Positions 24,399-32,851 of a stretch of 40,905 nucleotides of DNA are shown here, one piece after another. Both the position numbers and the translations under genes were made by a program. Location: positions 1-40,905 of the forward strand of contig DUNT01000047.1 in assembly GCA_012839205.1 (NCBI GenBank), given 5' to 3'. The notes beneath the pieces were generated by a model. The model searched no databases, was not told the DNA's origin, and was given only the letters and a program-made list of their open reading frames with translations. Each line of letters opens with the position of its first letter. Positions within the stretch are counted from its first letter, which is position 1. Source of the DNA: Clostridiaceae bacterium (GTDB taxonomy: Bacteria > Bacillota > Clostridia > DSM-8532).

Positions 24399-26330
24399 AT
24401 GCAATATAATGATATTTTAAAGAAAATCGAACAGGATATCAAAAATGATAACAGAACTGATTTATATAGATATAATGGTCTTTTAGAGGCTATCAGATTT
24501 TTTTCAAATCGCCTTACATTGGATCAAATTACCGATGCTGCATTTGACTTCGTAAATGAGCTCTTAACTGTAGAAAAGTCAGCCATGTATCTTTTTCAGG
24601 ATAACAGGTATGAGCTGAAAAAACAACGCGGGGTCAAAATGGAAAGCAGTTATATTGCTGTGACACCTGAATTATCAGATTTTATCCTTTACGTGGGGGC
24701 AGTAATAACTGGGCGGGATGCTTTGCTGCAGTATTTTGATGCTTCAATTATAGACAATCTGGGCGCTACGGTAATGATGCCTCTTGGGCTGGATAATAAA
24801 CTATACGGGTTTTTTCTTCTGTCAAGGAGAATTACTGCAGAATTTAATGAAAGCGACATACTGGTTTGTGAAACCTTAATGCACCTTTTTACCAACTCCC
24901 TTGAAAACTGCAATCGTATTGAAAGGCTGAAGATCAGCAATCAGGAGCTGGACGAAAAGATATTCAATTTATTTGCTATTAATCAGTCGGCAAAGGCCAT
25001 GCTTACCGAACATAACCTAAGAGCTCTGTATTTGCTTGCTGTAGACGTTTTTTCGGAACTTACCCAAAGTGCCCATACCGGGTTTATACTCTATGATAAA
25101 CCTTCGGAAAAATATGTTTTACAGGCATATAGAAATGTATTTGACAGTGACAATAAGAAGATAGAAAAAATCTCCTTAAGCCTGAATGCTGAAATAATTC
25201 CCCTCCATCAGATTTTAGATCTTGCAGATGACAATCACCGGGAATTGTTCTGTAAAATGTTTGACAACGGTAAAGAGCTTTTATCGTATTTACAGGCTAA
25301 ATATGTTGTGTTTATTTTTGGGGAGAGCAAAAAAATCCTGGGATTTGTTACTCTAGGGCAGACGGTTACGGGCAATGCCTATAAAAAAGGCGCTTTTGAA
25401 CTGGTGGACAGCCTTGCCACCTATACATACATAGCTCTTACGAATGCCATGCTGCTTGAAAAGGTCAATGATCAAAAAAGACTGCTTCAGGAAAAACTTG
25501 AAAGAATGATAACCCTTAATTGCATATCTAAAAACATAAACTCAGCTCTGGACAGTGAAACCTTAATAGAACTTGCTCTGGAAAGCCTTGGAGTTTCGTT
25601 TGGTGTTCAAAATGGTATGATAGCACTTTATGACGAAGATTCTGACAGCCTTCATGTGGATAAAGCCACCGATTTATCGATGCGGGATCTGGTTATACCA
25701 ATAACCCCTGCTTTGGAACCCCTTAGAAAAGGCAGCACCGTTTTTGAGCCAGAATCGGAAAATCTGCCTGTTATTCTTGGAGAAGATATTGCCGCTAAGA
25801 TTAAAGATAACGCAGGTGCTCTGTTTATTCCAATGACACTGGAGCGATTTGAGACAGTCTTTATAGGAGCTATAATAATTTTTAAAACATCTGCCGGATT
25901 CTTAAGCAATGAAGAAAACACACTGATTTTTGAAACAATTGCAAATCATATGTCTCCTTTAATTGCAGGCTTTAAGAATCTTGAAAAACAACAAGATATA
26001 TTAATACCTGATACGGCAAGGATTTTTGGAAATACTTTGGAATTCCAAATTGACCAATGTAAAGAATATGATTTAGAAATGGAGATTGTCCGCATCACCG
26101 ATAATGATGCCATTCCGTATGAAAAAAGCAAGGTTCCTGAAATATTGGCGGATATAGTAGAAGGCGTATATCCTGTTTCATTTGACAGAACCGAGATTCT
26201 TGTTATGAATGACTTTGAAATTAAATATAACCTGATAAAAGACTCGTTGGCGGGCAGAAATATTACCATCAACAGACTTCAATATAGTAAAGAGTTTACT
26301 GACATGGCGAGCTTTTTGGCTATTAAATGA
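24399..26330 (+). CDS. Triple-GAF sensory protein with degenerate C-terminal domain
   Basis: The 643-aa protein appears to hold three GAF-type sensing domains (about 20-170, 200-350 and 385-540), joined by helical linkers such as ENCNRIERLKISNQELDEKI. The last hundred residues (about 545-643) carry a pattern faintly like a GGDEF cyclase fold (LEFQIDQCKEYDLEMEIVRI, then VSFDRTEILVMNDFEI where GGDEF would be). The catalytic residues are absent, so if related it is a dead or binding-only domain. There is no kinase or HTH part and no membrane segment. Start ATG 24399 is chosen because TGGAGG lies 6 nt upstream. It follows fapA by 14 nt. Confidence 0.75.
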   Translation: MQYNDILKKIEQDIKNDNRTDLYRYNGLLEAIRFFSNRLTLDQITDAAFDFVNELLTVEKSAMYLFQDNRYELKKQRGVKMESSYIAVTPELSDFILYVGAVITGRDALLQYFDASIIDNLGATVMMPLGLDNKLYGFFLLSRRITAEFNESDILVCETLMHLFTNSLENCNRIERLKISNQELDEKIFNLFAINQSAKAMLTEHNLRALYLLAVDVFSELTQSAHTGFILYDKPSEKYVLQAYRNVFDSDNKKIEKISLSLNAEIIPLHQILDLADDNHRELFCKMFDNGKELLSYLQAKYVVFIFGESKKILGFVTLGQTVTGNAYKKGAFELVDSLATYTYIALTNAMLLEKVNDQKRLLQEKLERMITLNCISKNINSALDSETLIELALESLGVSFGVQNGMIALYDEDSDSLHVDKATDLSMRDLVIPITPALEPLRKGSTVFEPESENLPVILGEDIAAKIKDNAGALFIPMTLERFETVFIGAIIIFKTSAGFLSNEENTLIFETIANHMSPLIAGFKNLEKQQDILIPDTARIFGNTLEFQIDQCKEYDLEMEIVRITDNDAIPYEKSKVPEILADIVEGVYPVSFDRTEILVMNDFEIKYNLIKDSLAGRNITINRLQYSKEFTDMASFLAIK

Positions 26331-26344
26331 ATATGTATTTCTGA

Positions 26345-26529
26345 ATGGAGCTAAAGATCCTTCGACTCCGCTTACGCTGCGCTCAGGATGACAGTGCGGG
26401 GTAGCGCTTTGCAAGCCTTAAGATGACAGTGCGGGTGTGCTACGTTCCGTTCAGGATGACAATAACGTGATGTGAGAGACGGCCTCGCACCTCCCACCTC
26501 CCAATAGATGGATTCACTCATGCGGCCGT
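26345..26529. repeat. Dispersed repeat copy D
   Basis: Lies between the 3' ends of two convergent genes. It starts with GATCCTTCGACTCCGC...GCGCTCAGGATGACAG and repeats the unit CTCAGGATGACAGTGCGGG...GCT about three times with growing differences (26382-26460). The right part (26446-26530) matches 10690-10770 in reverse orientation, including ACGTGATGTGAGAGA and GAGGTGGGAGGTG read from the other strand. The element reaches the stop codon of the DUF951 gene. Confidence 0.8.
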
Positions 26530-26727
26530 TTATTTTGCGGTATCATCCACTATCTTTTTAACGCTTTTCTCGAACTTTGGCCTGGGAATCATAAGTGAAT
26601 GCTTGCACCCCAGGCATTCTATCCTGAAGTCAGCTCCGGTTCTTAATATTTTCCAGAGCCTGCTTCCGCATGGATGCTGCTTTTTTAGCTCTACAATATC
26701 GTTGACCTTAAATACTCTGTTTATCAT
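26530..26727 (-). CDS. DUF951 family protein
   Basis: A 65-aa protein of the DUF951 family, widespread in Firmicutes and of unknown function. It shows the family pattern FKVNDIVELKKQHPCGSRLWKILRTGADFRIECLGCKHSLMIPRPKFEK with Cys20 and the pair CLGC, which might bind metal. GGCAGGTGG precedes the ATG. It lies 54 nt downstream of the DUF711 gene on the same strand and may be cotranscribed. Confidence 0.88.
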   Translation of the reverse strand: MINRVFKVNDIVELKKQHPCGSRLWKILRTGADFRIECLGCKHSLMIPRPKFEKSVKKIVDDTAK

Positions 26728-26781
26728 GCAAACACCACCTGCCTCCGAAAGTATATTATAAAGTTATTATAAACACAGCTT

Positions 26782-28140
26782 TTAATTTTTGAGGCTCTGC
26801 AAAGGCGCAGGTATACGGCCTCCGCGGTTAATAAAGTTCTCGGATGAAAATGGGTTAACACTCATGATGGGAGCTCTGCCAAAAAGACCGCCATACTCAA
26901 CCACATCCCCTTCCTTCATACCCGGAACAGGGATTATTCTGACGGCTGTAGTCTTGCTGTTAACCATTCCTATGGCTGCCTCATCAGCGATAATGGCTGA
27001 GATAGCAGATGCCGGTGTGTCACCGGGTATGGCTATCATATCCAGCCCCACAGAACACACACAGGTCATAGCCTCCAGCTTTTCAATAGAAAGAGCCCCG
27101 CTCATTACAGCTTCAATCATTCCCGCATCTTCACTCACAGGGATAAAGGCACCGCTTAAGCCCCCTACATACGAGCTGGCCATTACACCGCCTTTTTTGA
27201 CCGCATCATTCAATAGGGCCAGAGCTGCCGTTGTTCCGTGGGCACCGCATTTTTCCAACCCCATAGCCTCAAGGATGCGGGCAACGCTATCACCCACAGC
27301 AGGGGTTGGAGCCAGTGATAAATCCACAATACCAAATGGTACTTTAAGACGGTTGGATGCTTCCTGTGCGACCAGCTGGCCCATCCTGGTAATCTTAAAC
27401 GCTGTTTTTTTAATAGTCTCGGCTACCGTTCCCAAATCTGCTCCATCCAGTTTATTCAGTGCATGGGCAACAACACCAGGGCCGCTGACTCCCACATTAA
27501 TGACGCATTCAGGTTCCCCTATTCCATGGAAGGCGCCTGCCATAAAGGGATTGTCCTCCGGAACATTGGAAAACACCACAAGTTTGGAGCAGGCAACAGC
27601 GCCTTTATCCTTGGTTCTTTCAGCACATTCCTTTATAATATAGCCCATCTCTTTAACGGCATCCATATTTATTCCGGCCTTGGTAGTAGCAACATTTACT
27701 GATGCACAAACTCTCTCAGTCTCAGAAAGAGCCTCTGGTATGGCTTTAATAAGAAGTCTGTCACCTTTAGTATAACCTTTATGTACCAAAGAAGAAAAGC
27801 CGCCAATGAAGTTTACTCCGACAGCCTTCGCCGCATCATCCAGGACTCTGGCAAAGACAGCATAGTTTTCTTCATCGCTGCTTTCAGCCACAATTGCAAT
27901 GGGAGTAACAGATATTCTTTTATTAATGATAGGGATACCAAAATCTCTCTCAATATCTTCGCCGGTTTTAACTAAATTGTGTGCTTTACGGACTATTTTA
28001 TCGTATATTTTCTGTCCGGTGATTTTGCTGCTGTCAGAAGCACAATCTCTCAGGGATATACCCATTGTAATTGTGCGTATATCAAGATTCTCTTCTGAAA
28101 TCATGTTTATGGTTTCAAGTATCTCATTTACGTTAAACAT
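26782..28140 (-). CDS. PFL family protein (DUF711)
   Basis: The 452-aa protein belongs to the DUF711 or PFL family, distantly related in fold to pyruvate formate-lyase but without a clear glycyl radical loop. Recognised blocks are [49 protein letters not shown] and [15 protein letters not shown]. The enzyme activity is not known. Its start follows the ACT-domain gene by 11 nt; this gene pair is conserved in many Firmicutes, and the ACT protein is presumed to sense an amino acid or similar ligand for it. Confidence 0.9.
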   Translation of the reverse strand: MFNVNEILETINMISEENLDIRTITMGISLRDCASDSSKITGQKIYDKIVRKAHNLVKTGEDIERDFGIPIINKRISVTPIAIVAESSDEENYAVFARVLDDAAKAVGVNFIGGFSSLVHKGYTKGDRLLIKAIPEALSETERVCASVNVATTKAGINMDAVKEMGYIIKECAERTKDKGAVACSKLVVFSNVPEDNPFMAGAFHGIGEPECVINVGVSGPGVVAHALNKLDGADLGTVAETIKKTAFKITRMGQLVAQEASNRLKVPFGIVDLSLAPTPAVGDSVARILEAMGLEKCGAHGTTAALALLNDAVKKGGVMASSYVGGLSGAFIPVSEDAGMIEAVMSGALSIEKLEAMTCVCSVGLDMIAIPGDTPASAISAIIADEAAIGMVNSKTTAVRIIPVPGMKEGDVVEYGGLFGRAPIMSVNPFSSENFINRGGRIPAPLQSLKN

Positions 28141-28151
28141 TTTTTACTCTC

Positions 28152-28421
28152 CTAAATGCGATGCATACTGGTAAAAATCTCTTCCCTCTGGAACCTTATA
28201 TCCACACCCAGCTCTTCGCCCGCTCGTTTTAACTGGTCACTCAATTCAGAAAACTCGCAGCTCATATTTGAAACATCAACAAGCATAATCATGCTGAATA
28301 TATTCTGCATAATAGTCTGGGATATGTCCAGAATGTTGACATTTGCTTTTGCTAAAACTCCTGTGATAGACGCAATAATACCGATCTTATCACAACCTAT
28401 AACTGTAATAACTGCTTTCAT
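28152..28421 (-). CDS. ACT domain protein, partner of DUF711
   Basis: An 89-aa stand-alone ACT domain (MKAVITVIGCDKIGIIASITGVL...NILDISQTIMQNIFSMIMLVDVS). ACT domains bind amino acids and regulate enzymes. I start at 28421, where GGAGGG lies 7 nt upstream, rather than 28448. The gene ends 11 nt before the DUF711 gene, so the two surely share a transcript. Confidence 0.92.
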   Translation of the reverse strand: MKAVITVIGCDKIGIIASITGVLAKANVNILDISQTIMQNIFSMIMLVDVSNMSCEFSELSDQLKRAGEELGVDIRFQREEIFTSMHRI

Positions 28422-28464
28422 AGAAAGCCCTCCAGTCTTTGTTATCAATGATTTGTTGTTAGAT

Positions 28465-28495
28465 ATTATAATAACACCACCACTTCATAAATCAA
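28465..28495 (-). promoter_or_regulatory. Possible promoter of the ACT-DUF711 unit
   Basis: On the minus strand TTGATT (28495-28490), a long 19-nt spacer, TATAAT (28470-28465), about 45 nt before the ACT gene start. The -10 is perfect but the spacing is wide. Confidence 0.45.
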
Positions 28496-28690
28496 AGATA
28501 TCTAAGCAAATTTAAATTAAATGAATCAAATATTTTAAGATTTCAGTAATTTTAAAATTGTCCCTCTGCATATTGTATGATGAAGAATATGTTGTATAGG
28601 AGAGGATGAAGCCCATTATTGTCTACGTTTTATGAATTAAATAAACAGCAGGTGCGGTAAAATCCTATTTAAAAAAATACTGGGATAGGT

Positions 28691-28734
28691 TAGGCGGAGT
28701 TGTTAAATAAATGAGAAACACTCTGCCTATTTTT
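28691..28734 (+). terminator. Terminator-like hairpin upstream of the DUF3298 gene
   Basis: A 10-bp stem TAGGCGGAGT/ACTCTGCCTA (one G-T pair) with a 19-nt loop, followed by TTTTT, lies 57 nt before the next gene and points towards it. Nothing upstream on this strand is a clear gene, so it could be an attenuator in a leader RNA or the end of a small RNA. The rest of the 369-nt gap 28422-28790 holds a possible minus-strand promoter and AT-rich DNA. Confidence 0.45.
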
Positions 28735-28790
28735 AACTGGACTGGCACAAAAATTGCCTCATATCAGTAAAATGTTGTGAGGTGGTATGA

Positions 28791-29468
28791 ATGAAGTGCG
28801 ATTTTATTAAAACACGGACCATCAAAGACAGTTTATATCATAATAAAGTATTGATGGTTAATGTAAAAATTGATTATCCCAGTATGGCTTCAAACTATAG
28901 CCGAAATTCAATGCGCTTTAACATGTATTACAGACAAAAAGCACATAGAAATTTTCACTATGCTTCAACCAGGCTGTATCCGGCAGCCGTCAAACAATAT
29001 AACGTCGCTGTTTCTCAAGGCTTCCCGTTTAATAACTTTGAGTTGGTTGAAGTTTTTGAACCAACCTACTGTAAAAAACCTTTAATTAGCTTGTTTTATG
29101 ATATTTATGAGTATACAGGCGGTGCTCATGGCAACACTGTCCGACATGGCAATACCTGGGATATAAGAAGAGGCACGCTTATCATACTGGATTCACTGTT
29201 TGTAAGAGACTATAACTATAAACCGGTTATGCTAAAGTATATCGGATCCGAAGCCAGAAGGAGACAAATTACTGGAATGGCACACTACTTTGATAATCTG
29301 GAGGAAAACTTAAATAAATATTTTGATCCAAAAAACTATTATCTGACAGAAGAAGGGTTGGCAATTTTCTATCCTTTATACACAATTGCCCCATATTCCG
29401 AAGGCATTCAATCTTTTATAATACCCTACCATATGTTCGGGGATAATATCAGGTATAACTTAAATTAA
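28791..29468 (+). CDS. DUF3298 domain protein without membrane anchor
   Basis: The 225-aa protein carries a DUF3298 domain, the fold also found in the extracellular part of the anti-sigma factor RsiV and in PdaC-type proteins. The characteristic DIYEYTGGAHGNT is at about residues 103-115, and the C-terminal FIIPYHMFGDNI also fits. No signal peptide or membrane helix is visible, so unlike RsiV it seems to stay inside the cell or to be exported by another route. It contains many Tyr, Asn and Arg residues. GAGGTGG lies 7 nt before the ATG. Function unknown. Confidence 0.8.
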   Translation: MKCDFIKTRTIKDSLYHNKVLMVNVKIDYPSMASNYSRNSMRFNMYYRQKAHRNFHYASTRLYPAAVKQYNVAVSQGFPFNNFELVEVFEPTYCKKPLISLFYDIYEYTGGAHGNTVRHGNTWDIRRGTLIILDSLFVRDYNYKPVMLKYIGSEARRRQITGMAHYFDNLEENLNKYFDPKNYYLTEEGLAIFYPLYTIAPYSEGIQSFIIPYHMFGDNIRYNLN

Positions 29469-29503
29469 TTCAAACCAAGTCTTAGGATTTGTTTGGTTCT
29501 TGC

Positions 29504-29535
29504 AAGGGTGGTTATAGAATAACCACCCTTATTAA
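29504..29535 (+). terminator. Hairpin terminator of the DUF3298 gene
   Basis: Perfect 12-bp stem AAGGGTGGTTAT/ATAACCACCCTT with a 3-nt loop, 35 nt past the stop. The T-run is short (TTATTA), so termination may be partial. Confidence 0.75.
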
Positions 29536-29580
29536 GGCAATTACCTTGCTGCCGCAATGGCAACTTTCTGTAAATCTGTT

Positions 29581-30048
29581 TCAACCTTTCCATTGACTGA
29601 AAGGAAAGCGTACAAGATTAGAATTATAATATCTGGGATCCGAAGTTACCTCTTCCCCAACCCACGGAGGCAGCTCAAAAGTCTGATTTTCAGATTCCAG
29701 CTCAATTTCGGCAATAACCAGACCTTTATTTTTACCGAGGAATTCATCCACTTCCCAGTTGCTACCTTTATATGGAACTAAATAGCGATATTTTTCTATT
29801 AATGATCTTTCACATAACAAGAATAATTCTTCGGCATCTTTTCTGGGGATAATGTATTCATATTCGTTGCGAACAGCACCTTTTGAGATGCTTTTTATGG
29901 TAAGATACCCCCTGTCTCCAACTATTCTTATACGTACAGTTCGTTGTGGATTGGAGCATAAATATCCCTGCTTATAAAATACCCCATCAATCCCTTTTTT
30001 GTAATCATCGTTTAAAACCAAAAATTTTCGTTCTATTTCTTGGGCCAT
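29581..30048 (-). CDS. CYTH domain protein
   Basis: CYTH enzymes form a beta-barrel tunnel that binds triphosphates; members are inorganic triphosphatases, thiamine triphosphatases or class IV adenylate cyclases. The 155-aa protein starts with the signature EIERKFL (residues 4-10) and keeps the alternating charged strands TVRIRIVGDRGYLTIK, VRNEYEYIIP, WEVDEFLGKNKGLVIAEIEL. This length fits the small triphosphatase group; the actual substrate is not known. Ribosome site AAAGGAT upstream. It runs convergent with the DUF3298 gene and divergent from the superoxide dismutase gene. Confidence 0.88.
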   Translation of the reverse strand: MAQEIERKFLVLNDDYKKGIDGVFYKQGYLCSNPQRTVRIRIVGDRGYLTIKSISKGAVRNEYEYIIPRKDAEELFLLCERSLIEKYRYLVPYKGSNWEVDEFLGKNKGLVIAEIELESENQTFELPPWVGEEVTSDPRYYNSNLVRFPFSQWKG

Positions 30049-30213
30049 GTTTTTTAATCCTTTCTTTAAAGTTTACCTCTTATCTCAACAACAGTATTCT
30101 TTATAGAAATTCTAAGCAGTTATTTTTGTTTATGCCGGGAGTGGTTAGCGACATGTCCCACTTGTAGATTTTATGCATATAATATACCGGAATCAATTTA
30201 TAAAGTGAATATT

Positions 30214-30723
30214 ATGAGAATTAAAAAAACCAACTATTTTACTAATATAATACTTAATAAAAAACCTTTTGCCAAGGCTGAAATATCCGGAGGCCCGTTA
30301 GCTCCTTCGATTAATGGTACTGTGAGTTTCTACCCGGTATATAACGGAACTTTGGTAGTTGCAGAGGTTTATAATCTTCCCGGGGCTATTGCTCCTACGA
30401 AAGGCGTACCACCTGTTAATCCCTTTGGATTTCACATTCATGAGGGGAATTCATGTGAAAAGGGTGATCCTTCGGATCCTTTTCAGGCAGCCAAAGGCCA
30501 TTATAATCCAACCAATGTGCCACATCCCTTACATGCCGGTGATATGCCGGTACTGTTTGGTAACAACGGATATGCGTTTTTAGCCTTTTTTACTGACAGA
30601 TTCAGTCCTGCTCAGGTTGTAGGCAGGGTTGTTATAATACATCAAAATCCTGATGATTACAGGTCCCAGCCTGCGGGGAATGCGGGGAAAAGGCTTGCCT
30701 GCGGCGTTATCAGGGCTGTATAA
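30214..30723 (+). CDS. Cu/Zn superoxide dismutase family protein, no export signal
   Basis: The 169-aa protein has the complete SodC ligand set: His74, His76 (GFHIHEG), His96 (GHYNP), His104, His107 and Asp110 (HPLHAGD), and His143 (IIHQNPDD). The disulfide cysteines Cys81 and Cys163 (ACGVI) and the active-site Arg160 are also present. Family members remove superoxide in the periplasm or outside the cell, but this one has no signal peptide or lipobox; the N-terminus is MRIKKTNYFTNIILNKK. The start is uncertain: ATG 30214 or GTG 30205, and neither has a good ribosome site. In spore-formers such proteins can be spore-associated, which could explain the missing signal. Confidence 0.85.
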   Translation: MRIKKTNYFTNIILNKKPFAKAEISGGPLAPSINGTVSFYPVYNGTLVVAEVYNLPGAIAPTKGVPPVNPFGFHIHEGNSCEKGDPSDPFQAAKGHYNPTNVPHPLHAGDMPVLFGNNGYAFLAFFTDRFSPAQVVGRVVIIHQNPDDYRSQPAGNAGKRLACGVIRAV

Positions 30724-30726
30724 GTT

Positions 30727-30754
30727 AAAATAAAAGACGGGTTTCACCCCGTCT
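30727..30754. terminator. Bidirectional terminator between sod and the alcohol dehydrogenase
   Basis: Perfect 7-bp stem AGACGGG/CCCGTCT with a 6-nt loop. On the minus strand it is followed by TTTTATTTT, a strong end for the alcohol dehydrogenase gene. For the plus-strand gene the T-run is poor. Confidence 0.75.
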
Positions 30755-30768
30755 CAAATGATTTCTTA

Positions 30769-31938
30769 TCAGAGAGCCAGCTTCAAAATATTAAGTACAT
30801 CGTTTTTGTTCAGTTTCATAACTGCACCGACCGTTTGTGTGCCGGATGCGGTACACTTGTCTGCCATTTCTTCTAAATGTGCATCATCAATATTGGCGTG
30901 GCTTAACCGGGTAGGCAGGCCGATGGAACTGAGGAAGTTCTCCAGAGCAGCAATTCCTCTTAATGCCACATCTTCAAGGTCAAAAAGATTGTCATCAATA
31001 TTCCAGATTCTTTGTGCATATTGAGCGAATCTCTTGATATCACGCTTATATACATATTTCATCCAGGCCGGGAATACTATTGCCAACCCTGCTCCATGGG
31101 CAATGTCGTATATACCGCTGAGCTCATGTTCAATATCATGGGAGCCCCAGTCTCCCAATCTTCCTGTGTTAAGCAGATTATTATGAGCTACCGTCCCCGC
31201 CCACATTATCTCGGCTCTCGCATTATAATCATCTGGATTTTTCAGTACCAAAGGAACATTGCGGACTACCGTTTTATAGACTGCCTCGCAGAGCCTGTCG
31301 GTTAATTCAACGTTCTGGGTGCTTGTAAAGTAACGCTCCATAATATGAGCCAAAATATCAGCAGCACCGCATGCGGTCTGATAATCCGGAAGGGTATAAG
31401 TGAGCTCAGGATTTAAAATTGAAAATACGGGATATAAAAGCTCATTGCTTAAACCGCGCTTATACCATCCGTCTTCGTTGGTAATAACAGAACTGTGGCT
31501 GGCTTCACTGCCGGCTGCCGGAATGGTCAGAATAGTTGCAACAGGTAATGCTTCTTTTGGTTCGCTGGTACCATCATAAAAGTCCCAAACATTGCCTTCA
31601 TAAGGAACACCTGCCGCAATTGCCTTGGCCGAGTCAATGGAACTTCCTCCACCAACTGCCAATATGAAATTTATATTATTCTTCCTGCAAATATCGATGC
31701 CTTCGTTAACCAAATGAAGTCTGGGATTCGGTTGAACACCCGCCAGCTCAAAAACCTCAACACCGGCGTCTTTAAGAGATTTCATTACTCTATCATATAA
31801 TCCCGACTTTTTGATGCTTCCTCCGCCATAATGAAGGAGAACCTTATTAGCGTATTTCTTGATCTCCTGGCCTACTAATGACTCAGTGTCTTTTCCAAAG
31901 ATAATTTTTGTTGGGTTATTAAAAATGAAATTATCCAT
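30769..31938 (-). CDS. Iron-containing alcohol dehydrogenase, butanol dehydrogenase type
   Basis: A group III (iron-dependent) alcohol dehydrogenase of the butanol dehydrogenase (BDH/YqhD) group, reducing aldehydes to alcohols with NAD(P)H. The 389-aa protein begins MDNFIFNNPTKIIFGKDTES. It has the nucleotide loop GGGSSIDSAKAIAAG, the iron-ligand region ACGAADILAHIMERYF and the later HDIEHELSGIYDIAHGAGLA, whose His residues complete the metal site. GGAGGT lies 6 nt before the start at 31938; an extension to 31965 is rejected. It is transcribed away from the glycan cluster and ends at a shared terminator. Confidence 0.93.
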   Translation of the reverse strand: MDNFIFNNPTKIIFGKDTESLVGQEIKKYANKVLLHYGGGSIKKSGLYDRVMKSLKDAGVEVFELAGVQPNPRLHLVNEGIDICRKNNINFILAVGGGSSIDSAKAIAAGVPYEGNVWDFYDGTSEPKEALPVATILTIPAAGSEASHSSVITNEDGWYKRGLSNELLYPVFSILNPELTYTLPDYQTACGAADILAHIMERYFTSTQNVELTDRLCEAVYKTVVRNVPLVLKNPDDYNARAEIMWAGTVAHNNLLNTGRLGDWGSHDIEHELSGIYDIAHGAGLAIVFPAWMKYVYKRDIKRFAQYAQRIWNIDDNLFDLEDVALRGIAALENFLSSIGLPTRLSHANIDDAHLEEMADKCTASGTQTVGAVMKLNKNDVLNILKLAL

Positions 31939-31994
31939 ACTTACCTCCATTAAACAATACTTCATTTTAATTTACCCATCATAAGGCAGAAAAT

Positions 31995-32010
31995 AACATC
32001 AATTAATGTT
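31995..32010. promoter_or_regulatory. Imperfect palindrome AACATCAATTAATGTT
   Basis: 14 of 16 positions are symmetric. It lies between the divergent alcohol dehydrogenase and glycan-cluster genes, right before the SigK-like -35. It does not match Rex. Possible operator for either side. Confidence 0.3.
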
Positions 32011-32013
32011 CTT

Positions 32014-32042
32014 CACCCTTGTGGGTAATGCCACATAAGATA
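32014..32042 (+). promoter_or_regulatory. SigK-like promoter of the glycan cluster
   Basis: CACC (32014-32017), a 16-nt spacer and CATAAGATA (32034-32042) match the late mother-cell SigK pattern mACm-N16/17-CATAnnnTA at every fixed position. The expected start is near 32049, about 34 nt before the first gene. SigK acts late in sporulation when the coat is built. No sigma-A pair of equal quality was seen in the gap. Confidence 0.55.
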
Positions 32043-32082
32043 CTATATAGTACAACCATAAAGGAAACAAGGAGGAAGAGGG

Positions 32083-32847
32083 ATGAAAGTCGTTATACTA
32101 TGCGGGGGCAAAGGCCTCAGAATGTATGAACTTACTGAGGACATGCCCAAGCCTATGGCTTTAGTGTGCGGAAAACCAATGCTTTGGCATATTATGAAAA
32201 ATTATAAACACTTTGGCTTTAACGATTTTATCCTCCTTTTGGGCTATAAAGGAGAAAAAATAAAAAGTTATTTTGTGGATTATGCCTGGAAGTATCATAA
32301 CTTCAGACTTGATTCCAAAAATGGCAGTATTGAACTTCTGGAGAATCAGGAAGACTGGAAGATAACATTTTTGGACACAGGGCTGGATACTATGACAGGA
32401 AGCCGCATAAAAAGAGCAAAAGATTATATTGGCAATGAAACCTTTATGGCTACATACGGGGATGGACTTTCTAACGTGGATGCAAATGAATTGCTTGCAT
32501 ATCACAAAAGAATGGGGAAAATTGCAACGGTAACCGGAGTAAAGAAAAAAACACAGTACGGGATTTTAACTGTTGAAGATGGTATAGCCAGGTCCTTTGC
32601 TGAAAAAGAGAACTTTGATGGCCTGATTAACGGAGGCTTTTTTGTTTTTGAACCCAAAATATTTGATTACATAAAGGATGACACTACCTGCGTTTTGGAA
32701 CAGGAACCATTGCGGAATCTGGCTTCAGACCGTCAGCTGGCAGTCTATTACCATGAAGGCTACTGGACAGCCTGCGACACATACAGCGATATTTTAAGAA
32801 TTAATAAAGAATGCAGGAATCATCAGTATTTATGGAAGGCGTGGTAA
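32083..32847 (+). CDS. rfbF: Sugar-1-phosphate nucleotidyltransferase, RfbF-like
   Basis: Probably makes CDP-glucose from CTP and glucose-1-phosphate, the entry step for CDP-linked deoxysugars. The 254-aa protein has the nucleotidyltransferase loop [20 protein letters not shown] (residues 6-25), and the RfbF features [12 protein letters not shown], the ligand region [14 protein letters not shown] and [11 protein letters not shown]. Length and motifs fit glucose-1-phosphate cytidylyltransferase better than the dTTP enzyme RmlA. GAGGAAGAGGG precedes the ATG. It is first in a four-gene glycan unit with gaps of 4 nt, a 23-nt overlap and 16 nt. Confidence 0.85.
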   Translation: MKVVILCGGKGLRMYELTEDMPKPMALVCGKPMLWHIMKNYKHFGFNDFILLLGYKGEKIKSYFVDYAWKYHNFRLDSKNGSIELLENQEDWKITFLDTGLDTMTGSRIKRAKDYIGNETFMATYGDGLSNVDANELLAYHKRMGKIATVTGVKKKTQYGILTVEDGIARSFAEKENFDGLINGGFFVFEPKIFDYIKDDTTCVLEQEPLRNLASDRQLAVYYHEGYWTACDTYSDILRINKECRNHQYLWKAW

Positions 32848-32851
32848 AGAC

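Noticed and set aside
26789-27643. 284-residue open frame on the plus strand
   Set aside because: It is antisense to the DUF711 gene, with a composition typical of a shadow frame and no family likeness.
28607-28636. Nine-residue leader peptide (ATG at 28607) before the terminator-like hairpin
   Set aside because: The AGGAGAGG directly touches the ATG with no spacing, and the peptide has no run of one amino acid as expected of attenuator peptides.
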